Assembly: GCA_022764465.1 (NCBI GenBank)
Contig: JALERL010000112.1
Location: forward strand, 1 to 55,128
Source of the DNA: Lachnospiraceae bacterium
Lineage (GTDB): Bacteria; Bacillota; Clostridia; Lachnospirales; Lachnospiraceae
Reading direction: 5' to 3'
Length of the DNA stretch: 55,128 nucleotides
Below are positions 27,273 through 36,795 of this stretch, one piece after another (the first letter of the stretch is position 1; each line of letters starts with the position of its first letter). Both the position numbers and the translations under genes were made by a program. The notes beneath the pieces were generated by a model. It was not told where the DNA came from, ran no database searches, and saw only the letters and a program-made list of their open reading frames with translations.

Positions 27273-29918
27273 TTGGATAAATATGAATATAAATTGAAAT
27301 TAGATGAGATAAAGAGCCTTGCGGGTGAGAAGCGTTATGAAGAGGCTGCACAGCTGGTAGATTCGATCAACTGGCGCAAAGTCCGTAATGTGAATTCACT
27401 TGTGATGGCAGGGGAGATTTATGCACAGGTAGGCCGCTATGAGGATGGGAAGGAGATCCTGCTTATGGCGTATGACCGTTCCCCGATCGGAAGGATGATC
27501 ATCTACCGCCTGGCAGAGATCGCGATCAAGACGAAGAACTTTGAGGAGGCACAGGAGTACTACGATGAGTTTGTCGAGATCGCACCACATGATAATCTGA
27601 AATATGTTCTGCGTTATGAGATGAATAAGGAACAGGGAGCCGGATATGATGTTCTGATCGGGATCCTTGAGGAGTTAAAGGAACAGGAATATTCCGAGAA
27701 GTGGGCATTTGAGCTTGCATACCTGTATCATCAGGCAGGTGATGCAGAGGCATGTGTCAATGCATGTGATGAACTGATCCTGTGGTTTGGCGATGGTCCT
27801 TATGTAGAGAAGGCATTAGAGCTTAAGATGTTATACCAGCCGCTGAACAAGGTTCAGGAGGATAAGTACCGTGCCTTTAAGCAGCGCCGGGATGGCGTGG
27901 TTGAGGTACGGCCGACCGATACCTTAGAGTCCGGGGAGATCGTAAAAGAAACTGTCCAGATTCCGCAGGTTACGACGAATGCCAGTAAGTTCAATACCGT
28001 GAACTTACAGCAGGAGCTTGCAAAGAGCATGCAGCAGATCATGGATGCAACCGAGAAGGAGACGGTCAACGATCAGATGGATAACATCAAAAAGATCGTG
28101 GAAGAGATCCCATATCTGGCAATGCCGACCGAAGAGAAGACAGAAGAGAACTTAGAAGAAAAGTATGGACATATTGAGACCGATGAAGAGATCGACGGTT
28201 CATTGAAGATCAATTTTCAGGAGCTGTTAGCAGAGGACCGCGATGGACAGATCAGCATGATGGTGCCGGAACGCGCATTAGAGAAGCAGATCACCGGTCA
28301 GATGAATATTGAAGATATCTTAGAGGAGTGGGAGCGGACAAGACGTGCCGCAGAAGCTGCCTTAGAAGAAGCAAAACAGCGGAAGTTAGAGTCGGCAAAA
28401 GCGAAGGCACTTGCCCAGGCAGAAGACATTATGGACAGACTTGCTTCCGTGATCCCGCAGTTAGATGCCGGTATGACCCCGAAGGATCTCTTAGATCAGG
28501 AGTATCTGGGCAAGGCGGCAGCGATGGACAGCAAAGAGATTGCAAACATGATGACACAGAATCGTCCGAAGGAGGAAGCCGGACAACTAATGTCAGATAT
28601 GAATGATATCTTACAGCAGCAGATCGATGAAATAAGCCATGTCAATGAGGGCATCGATGAATTCCTTGCCGGGGAACGGCAGGAGAAGCTGGAAAAACAG
28701 GAAAAACAGGAGACAGATCCGATCCTGTTAGCGGCAACACAGCGTATCCCGGATCTTCCGGTCGAAGATATGCCGATCAAAGATTGGCAGACAGAAGCTT
28801 TGGAAATGGGAACTCCTGCAAATGCAGAGACACAGGCAGAAGCTCCGGTCATCGAAGATACAGAAATCAGGGAACAGGAGTCAGATGACAGCAATGAGTC
28901 TGTCCGTGAAGAATCCGGTTATGAGGCAGAAAAGCTTATGGAGAATGAAGAAGCCACAGAGAGTCTGTCACCTGAGGATGAGGACGAGCCGTTTTCCGGA
29001 CTGGATTTCACGGGAGTGATCGAACTTCCGGATGAAGTCAAAGAGGAAGTACGACAGACAGGAAAAGCTACGATAAAGTCCGATGTAAAAACCGAAGAAC
29101 CACTTCCGGAGATTAAGCCGGTAACCTTAGATGAGCCAGAGACGATCCATGATACACCGGTTACACAGTTAAGTGCCCGCCAGAAAGAGATCTTTTCTTA
29201 TTTCACCCCGGTCATGGGCATGGAAGAACAGCTTTGCCAGGCGCTTACCGGTGTGGAGAAGCACTTACGGCATCCGCAGAATGCATCCGCAGGGAATCTG
29301 ATCATCCAGGGCGACCGCGGAAACGGAAAGACGGTACTGGCTACCAGCTTTTTGAAGGCTTTACAGGAAGATCTCGGAAGATCAGCAGCAAAGGTTGGAA
29401 GGATCGATGCCACTTCCTTAAATGGCAAGGATATCCCGGGTGTATTCCGTAAGATCAAAGGCGGCTGCCTGATCATTGAAAAGGCAGGTGCATTATCCAG
29501 AGAGACCGCAGTCCGGCTGTCACTGGCGATGGAGACACAGACAGAGGGGATTTTTGTGATCCTTGAAGATACACGTACCGGAATCAAAAAGGCATTGGGA
29601 AGAGATGAATCCTTTGCCAGAAAGTTTACAGAGAAGATCACGATACCGGTATTTACGAGTGATGAACTGGTTGCATTTGCCAAGTCCTATGCGAAGGAAT
29701 TATACTATGAGATAGATAACATGGCAGTCCTGGCCTTATATAACCGGATCAGCAATATCCAGAGGCTCGATCAGGCAACCACGCTTACAGAGGTAAAAGA
29801 GATCGTGGATGAAGCGATTGCAAGTGCGGAGAAGTTCAGCATGAAGAAGATTTTCAGCGCGAGAAAGCGTAGAAATAGTGAATACGAAGTCCTTCAGGAG
29901 AAGGATTTTGAGGAATAG
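27273..29918 (+). CDS. TPR-repeat protein with C-terminal AAA-type ATPase domain
   Basis: 881 residues, TTG start with GAGGTG (27259-27264) 8 bases upstream. Residues 1-190 are TPR-like helical pairs (GEIYAQVGRYEDGKEIL, AEIAIKTKNFEEAQEYYDEFV). About 190-645 is an acidic, Glu/Gln-rich linker with coiled coil. From about 650 there is a P-loop domain: Walker A GDRGNGKT (about 679-686) and a Walker B strand CLIIEKAG, where Asp is replaced by Glu-Lys. The end resembles CbxX/SpoVK-type AAA+ proteins (SFARKFTEKITIPVFTSDELVAFAKSYAKE). Role unknown; it lies directly upstream of glgB, perhaps in one operon. Confidence 0.75.
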   Translation: MDKYEYKLKLDEIKSLAGEKRYEEAAQLVDSINWRKVRNVNSLVMAGEIYAQVGRYEDGKEILLMAYDRSPIGRMIIYRLAEIAIKTKNFEEAQEYYDEFVEIAPHDNLKYVLRYEMNKEQGAGYDVLIGILEELKEQEYSEKWAFELAYLYHQAGDAEACVNACDELILWFGDGPYVEKALELKMLYQPLNKVQEDKYRAFKQRRDGVVEVRPTDTLESGEIVKETVQIPQVTTNASKFNTVNLQQELAKSMQQIMDATEKETVNDQMDNIKKIVEEIPYLAMPTEEKTEENLEEKYGHIETDEEIDGSLKINFQELLAEDRDGQISMMVPERALEKQITGQMNIEDILEEWERTRRAAEAALEEAKQRKLESAKAKALAQAEDIMDRLASVIPQLDAGMTPKDLLDQEYLGKAAAMDSKEIANMMTQNRPKEEAGQLMSDMNDILQQQIDEISHVNEGIDEFLAGERQEKLEKQEKQETDPILLAATQRIPDLPVEDMPIKDWQTEALEMGTPANAETQAEAPVIEDTEIREQESDDSNESVREESGYEAEKLMENEEATESLSPEDEDEPFSGLDFTGVIELPDEVKEEVRQTGKATIKSDVKTEEPLPEIKPVTLDEPETIHDTPVTQLSARQKEIFSYFTPVMGMEEQLCQALTGVEKHLRHPQNASAGNLIIQGDRGNGKTVLATSFLKALQEDLGRSAAKVGRIDATSLNGKDIPGVFRKIKGGCLIIEKAGALSRETAVRLSLAMETQTEGIFVILEDTRTGIKKALGRDESFARKFTEKITIPVFTSDELVAFAKSYAKELYYEIDNMAVLALYNRISNIQRLDQATTLTEVKEIVDEAIASAEKFSMKKIFSARKRRNSEYEVLQEKDFEE

Positions 29919-29931
29919 AGAGGGAATGTGT

Positions 29932-31830
29932 ATGGGGAATTTTACAGAACTTGACATGTATTTATTTGGACAGGCAACACATTATGACATCTACAAGAAG
30001 CTCGGAGCACATCCGACGACGATAAAGGGGAAAAAAGGTGTCATGTTTGATGTCTGGGCGCCACATGCTGCAAGAGTATGGGTGATCGGAACCTTTAATG
30101 ACTGGGATGAGACAGCCAATGAAATGGAGCGGTTAGAGCCGGGTGAGATGGGCATCTATGAGGTGTTCGTGCCGAAGGCAGCGGAAGGTGATCTGTATAA
30201 GTTTCTGATCGAGACACCGGATGGCAGACGGCTGTATAAGGCTGATCCGTATGCCAACTACGCAGAGGTACGTCCGGGAACAGCTTCTAGGATCTGTGAT
30301 ATTACGAAGATCAAATGGACAGATCAGACCTGGATGAAAAAGCGTCAGGAGACAGAGAATGTATATGAACAGCCGATGTCGATCTATGAGGTACATGTTG
30401 GTTCCTGGATGCGTCATCCGGGCAGAGAAGACGAGGGCTTTTACAGTTACCGTGAACTCGCAGAGGCACTGACAAAGTATGTAAAAGAGATGGGCTATAC
30501 ACACGTAGAGCTTATGGGAATCTTAGAGTATCCGTATGATGGTTCCTGGGGGTATCAGGTAACCGGTTATTATGCGCCGACTTCACGTTACGGATCCCCG
30601 GAGGATTTTGCTTATTTTATCAATTATCTGCATAAGCATAATATCGGAGTTATCTTAGACTGGGTACCGGCACACTTCCCGAAGGATGCACACGGACTTG
30701 CAGACTTCGATGGTCAGGCTCTTTACGAATATCCGGATCCACGTATGGGAGAGCATCCGGACTGGGGCACGAAGATCTTTAACTATGGCAAGTCTGAGAT
30801 CAAGAACTTCCTGATCGGCAGTGCATTATTATGGATCGAGCATTATCATATTGACGGACTCCGTGTGGATGCCGTTGCATCTATGCTGTATCTGGATTAT
30901 GGTAAAAATGATGGTGAATGGATCGCGAATAAATACGGTGAGAACAAGAATCTCGAAGCGATCGAGTTCTTCCGTCATACCAATACCCTGATCACTGGAC
31001 GGAATAACGGAACCGTTATGATTGCCGAAGAATCTACGGCATGGCCGATGGTAACCGGAGCCGCACAGGATGGTGGATTGAACTTCAGCTATAAGTGGAA
31101 TATGGGCTGGATGCATGATTTCCTTGACTATATGAAGTTGGATCCGTATTTCCGCAAGAACAATCATCATAAGATGACATTTGCAATGAGCTATAATTCC
31201 AGTGAGCGTTATATTCTGGTATTATCCCATGATGAGGTCGTACATCTGAAGTGCTCCATGTTAAATAAGATGCCGGGAGAAGGATTTGCGAAGTTCCAGA
31301 ATCTGATGGCAGGCTATGCATTTATGATGGGACATCCGGGCAAAAAGCTGTTATTCATGGGACAGGACTTCGGACAGGAACGTGAATGGAGCGAAGAGCG
31401 TGAGATCGACTGGTTCCTCTTAGACCAGCCATATCATAAGGAATTGCATGACTACATGAAGGAACTGTTACATATTTACCGGAAGAACCGTTGTATGTAT
31501 GAGTTAGATCATGGCTGGGACGGTTTTGAGTGGATCAATGCAGATGATGCAGACAGAAGTATTTTCAGCTTTGTGCGTAAGTCGAAGGATGGCAAAAACA
31601 ATCTGCTCTTTGTCTGCAACTTTACACCGGTAGAGCGTGAGGATTACCGTGTAGGTGTTCCGAAGAAGAAAAAGTACAATCTGATTTTAAACAGCGATGA
31701 AGCCCGTTTTGGCGGCGAAGGAAAGGAACGTCCACAGGTCTACACTGCTGTGAAGTCCGAATGTGATGGCAGACCGTTCTCCTTTGCATATCCATTGCCG
31801 GCTTTTGGTGTCGCAATTTTCAAATATTAG
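29932..31830 (+). CDS. glgB: 1,4-alpha-glucan branching enzyme
   Basis: 632 residues. An N-terminal CBM48/E-set domain (DVWAPHAARVWVIGTFNDW) leads into a GH13 barrel with the branching-enzyme motifs: WVPAHFP, GLRVDAV (nucleophile Asp313), EEST (acid/base Glu366) and LSHDEV. The Asp-Glu spacing matches GlgB. It adds alpha-1,6 branches to glycogen. The ATG at 29932 has GAGAGGG 7 bases upstream; longer in-frame starts overlap the previous gene. No other glg genes are present here. Confidence 0.95.
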   Translation: MGNFTELDMYLFGQATHYDIYKKLGAHPTTIKGKKGVMFDVWAPHAARVWVIGTFNDWDETANEMERLEPGEMGIYEVFVPKAAEGDLYKFLIETPDGRRLYKADPYANYAEVRPGTASRICDITKIKWTDQTWMKKRQETENVYEQPMSIYEVHVGSWMRHPGREDEGFYSYRELAEALTKYVKEMGYTHVELMGILEYPYDGSWGYQVTGYYAPTSRYGSPEDFAYFINYLHKHNIGVILDWVPAHFPKDAHGLADFDGQALYEYPDPRMGEHPDWGTKIFNYGKSEIKNFLIGSALLWIEHYHIDGLRVDAVASMLYLDYGKNDGEWIANKYGENKNLEAIEFFRHTNTLITGRNNGTVMIAEESTAWPMVTGAAQDGGLNFSYKWNMGWMHDFLDYMKLDPYFRKNNHHKMTFAMSYNSSERYILVLSHDEVVHLKCSMLNKMPGEGFAKFQNLMAGYAFMMGHPGKKLLFMGQDFGQEREWSEEREIDWFLLDQPYHKELHDYMKELLHIYRKNRCMYELDHGWDGFEWINADDADRSIFSFVRKSKDGKNNLLFVCNFTPVEREDYRVGVPKKKKYNLILNSDEARFGGEGKERPQVYTAVKSECDGRPFSFAYPLPAFGVAIFKY

Positions 31831-31857
31831 GCAGCATGTGGGGAAAGAAGGAAAAAT

Positions 31858-32223
31858 ATGGGAATAGACCGCGAAGCACTGATAAGTGCAGGGATCAATT
31901 ATGACAACGGACTCCGTTGTTTTGCAGGAAAAGAAGCACTGTACGAAAAGTATTTGAAAAAGTTCATGGATGACAAGCTGGTAGATACGGCAAAAGAAGC
32001 CCTGAAAGTATCGGATTTTCAGGGTGCATTAGAAGCGATGCACGCATTAAAGGGTGAGACAGGAACACTTGGCATGGAGAAGCTCTATGGTCTTTGTCAG
32101 GATGTTGTTACACTGATCCGGAATGAGAATTATACGATCGAAGATGTTGCAATGATCGTAAGCAATATCAACCAGGAATATGAATGTATGAAGTGTGCAG
32201 TGAAAAATGCACTTGTTGAATAA
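31858..32223 (+). CDS. stand-alone Hpt phosphotransfer protein
   Basis: 121 residues, ATG with AAGGA upstream. The phosphoryl-carrying motif AMHALKGETGTLGMEKLYGLC places the active His at 62 in an all-helical Hpt domain. It would relay phosphate between a hybrid kinase receiver and a response regulator. The hybrid kinase at 4085-6480 has a receiver and no Hpt, so it is one possible partner, but that is only inference. It is 27 bases after glgB and ends at a terminator that overlaps the next gene's ribosome site. Confidence 0.82.
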   Translation: MGIDREALISAGINYDNGLRCFAGKEALYEKYLKKFMDDKLVDTAKEALKVSDFQGALEAMHALKGETGTLGMEKLYGLCQDVVTLIRNENYTIEDVAMIVSNINQEYECMKCAVKNALVE

Positions 32224-32228
32224 AAATC

Positions 32229-32257
32229 TTAAGTTTTTCCTCCGGGAATCCGACATA
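32229..32257 (+). promoter_or_regulatory. sigma-28 type promoter of the FliK-like gene
   Basis: TTAAGTTT (32229-32236) and CCGACATA (32250-32257), 21 bases between the first bases of the two boxes. The flagellin promoter at 35329-35357 has the same boxes and identical spacing. Confidence 0.6.
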
Positions 32258-32289
32258 TTAAGTAGAATGTCAGATTCCGGAGGAATTTT
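32238..32289 (+). terminator. terminator whose 3' arm is the next gene's ribosome site
   Basis: An almost perfect 18-bp stem (left 32238-32256 with one bulged G, right 32267-32284) followed by ATTTTT. The right arm contains GGAGGA, the Shine-Dalgarno of the gene starting at 32291. The left arm overlaps the sigma-28 promoter, so it would be absent from mRNA started there. Confidence 0.75.
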
Positions 32290-32290
32290 T

Positions 32291-35200
32291 ATGTACATAG
32301 ATAAGACAAAACAAAGCAGTGAGCAGACCGAACTTCAGAGATTACAGGAAAGAACGAAGGCAAAGAGCCAGACAGCAGGCAATGTGGAAAAGCAGAAGCG
32401 GACTGCTTCTGGGGATGCTGTTTTTCGGGTGGATAAGTCATCGAAGCAGAAAAAGACAGGCATGTACGGAAATGCAACGTATGAGCGCCCCATGCAGGAT
32501 GGAGCAGACCTGATCGAGGATATTGAGAATCAGGCAGGCGCGATGGATGCAGAGCAGATGAAAAACAGCATGCTGTTTGCGTCACAGACAACCTCACCGC
32601 AGGATTACGATAAGTTAAATGAGGATGGTTTTTCCCTGAATGATACGAAGATCGAGACCGTTGTAACCGAGACGGATAAGATCAAGCTTGAACTTGCAAA
32701 GGCAGGCGTAGATATCAGTGCCTTTGGAGACGGACTCTCAAAGGAGCAGATCGAAGCGATGACAGGCAGTGTAGTCATGGCGAATGAACTGACATCCTTA
32801 GGCGATGGTGCGATCAAGTATATGCTTGATAATGAACTTGCACCAAGTGTTGGGAATCTCTATAAGGCAGAATATAGTGGAAGTGCCGCTTATACAGAAC
32901 CGGATCAGCAGGCGGGAGATTATGCGGATCTGATGCCGGAGATCACGCGTGTGATCGAAGAGGCAGGACTTGAGGTCAATGACCGGACGATCGCAGACAG
33001 CGAGTGGCTGATCGAAAATGAGATTCCGCTTACTGCAGATAAGCTGTCTTATTATACCCAGTTACAGGAGCTTACGCTTCCACCGTCACAGGAACAGTTA
33101 GAGACGGCAGTGGCAACTGCCGTGGCAGAAGGAAATACACCACAGGATGCATTATTGATTCCGGGCTATTCCATGACCGAACAGGCAGAACATGGCGCAA
33201 AGGTGTTAGAAGAGGCAACGGATGAAGATCTCGCTTATCTTGTAGATGAAGATCTTCCACTTACGATCGCGAACTTAGAAAAGGCGCACGAGGCGACACA
33301 AAATGGCCAGAAATCAGCAGCTTCCGGTAAGGATACCTCAGACATACAGACACAGTTAAGCATGGTGACGGCACGCAGACAGTTAGAAGAGGCGCGTCTT
33401 GCGATGACTGCACAGGCAAATTATTCCCTGTTAAAGCAGGGAATCTCCATAGATACGAAGCCGTTAGCAGAGTTAGTCGATGCATTAAAGGCACAGGAAG
33501 ACAGCTATTATAGTAAGCTTTTATCCCAGTCGGGTATCGAAGCAAGTGAAGAAAATGTTGCCGTTTTCCGGGAAACCATGCAGACCACGGAAGCGTTAAA
33601 GACGGAACCGGCATATGCACTTGCGATCCCGCAGGCAGATGAGGCAACGCTTGCCCGCTTAGAAGCAGAGGGAAAAGCCTTACAGGATGTCTTTGAGAAA
33701 GCAGGAGAAAGCTATGAGACGATGATGACAACGCCGCGTAGTGATCTTGGTGATTCGATCAAAAAGGCATTTGCAAATGTAGACGACATCTTAAAGGATC
33801 TTGGATTGGAAACAACTCCGGCGAATGAGCGTGCAGTCCGTATTTTGGCTTATAACGAACAGGCAATTACTAAGCAGTCTGTTTTAGAAGTAAAGGCAGT
33901 GGATGAAACGGTACAGCAGACCTTTAAAAATCTGTCTCCATCCGTTGTGCTTGAGATGATCCGTGAGGGCATTAACCCATTGGATATGAATCTCGAGGAG
34001 TTAAATCAGAAAGCAGTCGAGATCAGGGAAGATCAGGGGACGCAGGAAGAGGAGCGTTTTTCAAAATATCTCTGGAAGTTAGAGCAGAATCAGGCGATCA
34101 GCGAGGAAGAACGCAGTGCCTATATCGGAATCTACCGTCTGATCCGCCAGGTAGAAAAGACGGATGGAGCAGCCATTGGTTCACTGATGCAGCAGCAGGG
34201 TGAGATGACGATGAGAAATCTCTTAACACAGGTCAGATCCGGTAAGCACAGCAACAGAGAGTATACGGTGGATGATGATTTCGGCGGTGTGGATGCGAAG
34301 GCAGGAGAAACACTTTCCATCACAGATCAGATCGAGAAGGGCTATTATGCAAACCAGATCCATAATATTTTAAATGCAATGACTCCGCAGAAGATGCAGA
34401 ATCTTTTTGCAGCTGGTGACTGGGAAGAGATGACACCGGAGCAGCTGGCAGAGACATTAGAATCCGCAGATGAGGAGTACGAGCTGGATCATGCCTATGC
34501 AAAGGAGCAGCTTGCAGTGCTGGATGAATGTGCAAAGGCATCCGAAGAAGCATATCAGATGTTAGAAGCATATGACATGCCGGCAACAGTATATCATGTT
34601 ATGGCGGCAGAAGAATTATTACAAAACCGTAACAAGGCATATCAGAAGTTCTTTCAGAATGATCGTACCGAGGACGCCGATACCGATCTTGCAGCCGCAA
34701 AGGAAGAAATTCTGGAACGTTTTGCAGAGGCGGTGAAAACTCCGGAGGATATGGCAGAGGCACAGAAGGCACTTGCAGATACCGCTGAGAATGTCATGAA
34801 GACAATGATCATAGAGTCTGATCAGGTAAATTCTTTAGATATTAAGGCGATGAAGCTGTTAAATGCGCAGATCAGCCTTGGAACTGCCGCAGCGAAGGAA
34901 GAAAACTATGCAATCCCCGTTTTAGTAGGCGATGAAGTGACGAATGTTTCCTTAAAGATTGTCCGTGGAAAAGAGAAAAAGGGGATGGTGGATATCCTGT
35001 TTTCTACCGATATTACCGGAAAGATCGCAGCACAGCTTCGTGCTACGGAGGATGGTATCCGTGGATATGTGGTATCGGATACACAGACTGGCAGGGAGTG
35101 TTTAGAAGCACACGCATCTGAATTAGAGAAGAATTTACAGACCGGAGAGCATCCGACGGTACAGCTTGATTTTGTGACATCAGAGGAACTGGATTTAAAC

Positions 35201-35332
35201 CGTTTTGGCAAAAATGATAAAAGTGAAGATACCACACAGCAGACCACGGCGGACAGACAGGTTCAGACGAAGGAACTGTATCATATGGCAGAAGCTTTTT
35301 TGACAGTTGTAAAAGGCTTCGAAAGAAGTTAA
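32291..35332 (+). CDS. large flagellar-locus protein with FliK-like C-terminal region (DUF6240-like)
   Basis: 1013 residues, soluble and acidic, no signal peptide. The ATG at 32291 follows GGAGGA. Most of the chain is helical with a loose repeat ending in a P-T-NL turn: DNELAPSVGNLYKA (about 178), ENEIPLTADKL (about 240), DEDLPLTIANLEKA (about 320). The region at about 870-972 (VTNVSLKIVRGKEKKGMVDILF, then GKIAAQLRATEDGIRGYVV) resembles the C-terminal domain of hook-length control protein FliK. With a sigma-28 type promoter and flagellin next door, a flagellar role is likely, but this is inference. It may belong to the uncharacterised DUF6240 group. Confidence 0.65.
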   Translation: MYIDKTKQSSEQTELQRLQERTKAKSQTAGNVEKQKRTASGDAVFRVDKSSKQKKTGMYGNATYERPMQDGADLIEDIENQAGAMDAEQMKNSMLFASQTTSPQDYDKLNEDGFSLNDTKIETVVTETDKIKLELAKAGVDISAFGDGLSKEQIEAMTGSVVMANELTSLGDGAIKYMLDNELAPSVGNLYKAEYSGSAAYTEPDQQAGDYADLMPEITRVIEEAGLEVNDRTIADSEWLIENEIPLTADKLSYYTQLQELTLPPSQEQLETAVATAVAEGNTPQDALLIPGYSMTEQAEHGAKVLEEATDEDLAYLVDEDLPLTIANLEKAHEATQNGQKSAASGKDTSDIQTQLSMVTARRQLEEARLAMTAQANYSLLKQGISIDTKPLAELVDALKAQEDSYYSKLLSQSGIEASEENVAVFRETMQTTEALKTEPAYALAIPQADEATLARLEAEGKALQDVFEKAGESYETMMTTPRSDLGDSIKKAFANVDDILKDLGLETTPANERAVRILAYNEQAITKQSVLEVKAVDETVQQTFKNLSPSVVLEMIREGINPLDMNLEELNQKAVEIREDQGTQEEERFSKYLWKLEQNQAISEEERSAYIGIYRLIRQVEKTDGAAIGSLMQQQGEMTMRNLLTQVRSGKHSNREYTVDDDFGGVDAKAGETLSITDQIEKGYYANQIHNILNAMTPQKMQNLFAAGDWEEMTPEQLAETLESADEEYELDHAYAKEQLAVLDECAKASEEAYQMLEAYDMPATVYHVMAAEELLQNRNKAYQKFFQNDRTEDADTDLAAAKEEILERFAEAVKTPEDMAEAQKALADTAENVMKTMIIESDQVNSLDIKAMKLLNAQISLGTAAAKEENYAIPVLVGDEVTNVSLKIVRGKEKKGMVDILFSTDITGKIAAQLRATEDGIRGYVVSDTQTGRECLEAHASELEKNLQTGEHPTVQLDFVTSEELDLNRFGKNDKSEDTTQQTTADRQVQTKELYHMAEAFLTVVKGFERS

Positions 35333-35357
35333 GTTTTAAATTCAACTGACCGATATA
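35329..35357 (+). promoter_or_regulatory. sigma-28 promoter of the flagellin gene
   Basis: TTAAGTTT (35329-35336) and CCGATATA (35350-35357) match the TAAAGTTT / GCCGATAA pattern of FliA/SigD promoters. The -35 overlaps the stop codon of the gene before. Confidence 0.75.
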
Positions 35358-35392
35358 TAGAATAGTCAAATGAGAAGAAACGAGGTTCATTT

Positions 35393-36781
35393 ATGAAGAT
35401 TAATTATAATATGTCTGCGGTAATTACCAATAATCAGTTACACAGAACAGAGAACAATCTGACAAGTGCAATGGAGAAGTTATCCTCCGGTCTTAAGATC
35501 AACCATGCCAAGGATGATGCAGCCGGAATGGCGATCTCCAACAAGATGCGTTTGCAGATCGATGGATTAGATCAGGCATCCAGAAATGCCTCCGATGGAA
35601 CTTCTGTTTTACAGACAACAGACGGAGCATTGAATGAGGTAACCAGTATTATCCAGCGTATGCGTGAGTTAGCAGTCCAGACTGCAACCGGAACGAATAC
35701 ACAGGCAGATAAAAAGGCAGCACAGCACGAGATCGAATCCTTAAAGGACGAGATCAACCGTGTATCAAGAGATACGGAGTTCAATACGAAGATACTGTTA
35801 GACGGAACCTTAGAGCAGCGTGTATATGCGAAGAATGTAAGCCGTATATCCACGTCCGTTTATGTGAATCCGGGTGATTATGACGTAATGGTCTCTGCTG
35901 CGGCAACGAAGGGTACGGTTGAGGCAGAGGCAGCCAAGTTTAATGATATGACAGCTGAGATTGGCATTTCCGGATCACTCAAGGTCAATGGTTCCCAGAT
36001 CGATATTTCAGCATCCGATACTTATGAAGAAGTATTTGAGAAGATCCGTAACGGTGCAGAGATCGGAGAGATGGATGCCACAGTGGATGGCGGAAAGTTA
36101 GTATTCACTTCCGCGTTCTATGGCGATGATACCGATCTGGATGTTTCCTGTTCAAGCCTTCCGCTTGCAGATGCCTTAGGATTTAGCACGAAGGATAAGA
36201 TGGGAATTGTAACCGAGGGAAAGGATGCGACGGTAGAGCTTGTCGATGGCTTTGCGGATACCGCAACGACCAAGGTTACCGGTAACCGTGTAACAATCTC
36301 CGATAAGGATGGATTTGAGTTCAATTTCTTAATCGATGATGGCTTTAGCGATAATACAGACCCTGTAAAGTTCGAAGTGACAGACATCGGAGCGATGTCC
36401 TTACAGATCGGTGCCAACCAGTATCAGACCATGGATGTGCGTATCGCAAGAGTGGATACAGAGACACTGTTTATCGATGATATGGATGTAACAACCGTGC
36501 ATGGTGCAGATCGTGCGATTTCGACCTTAGACGAAGCACTGGCAACCGTTTCCGGTATCCGTGCATCGATCGGTGCATATTCCAACCGTCTGGATTATGC
36601 GGTAGAGTCCTTAGATGAGACGAGCGAAAATGTAACATCTGCGCTCTCTAGAATCGAAGATGTCGATATGGCAGAGGAAATGTCTGAATATACACAGCAG
36701 AATGTATTACAGCAGGCAGCCATCTCTGTACTGACACAGGCAAACGATCTGCCACAGCAGGTATTACAGCTCTTACAGTAA
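35393..36781 (+). CDS. fliC: flagellin
   Basis: 462 residues. The conserved D0/D1 N-terminus (MKINYNMSAVITNNQL, SGLKINHAKDDAAGMAISNKM, ASDGTSVLQTTDGALNE) and C-terminus (SRIEDVDMAEEMSEYTQQNVLQQAAISVLTQAN) are intact. They flank a variable central part (about 150-375) with beta-rich D2/D3-like domains. It is exported through the flagellar type III channel and forms the filament. The expected TLR5-recognised D1 motif region lies near residues 85-115. It has its own sigma-28 promoter and is followed by its chaperone gene. Confidence 0.97.
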   Translation: MKINYNMSAVITNNQLHRTENNLTSAMEKLSSGLKINHAKDDAAGMAISNKMRLQIDGLDQASRNASDGTSVLQTTDGALNEVTSIIQRMRELAVQTATGTNTQADKKAAQHEIESLKDEINRVSRDTEFNTKILLDGTLEQRVYAKNVSRISTSVYVNPGDYDVMVSAAATKGTVEAEAAKFNDMTAEIGISGSLKVNGSQIDISASDTYEEVFEKIRNGAEIGEMDATVDGGKLVFTSAFYGDDTDLDVSCSSLPLADALGFSTKDKMGIVTEGKDATVELVDGFADTATTKVTGNRVTISDKDGFEFNFLIDDGFSDNTDPVKFEVTDIGAMSLQIGANQYQTMDVRIARVDTETLFIDDMDVTTVHGADRAISTLDEALATVSGIRASIGAYSNRLDYAVESLDETSENVTSALSRIEDVDMAEEMSEYTQQNVLQQAAISVLTQANDLPQQVLQLLQ

Positions 36782-36795
36782 GCAGGTGAAATACA

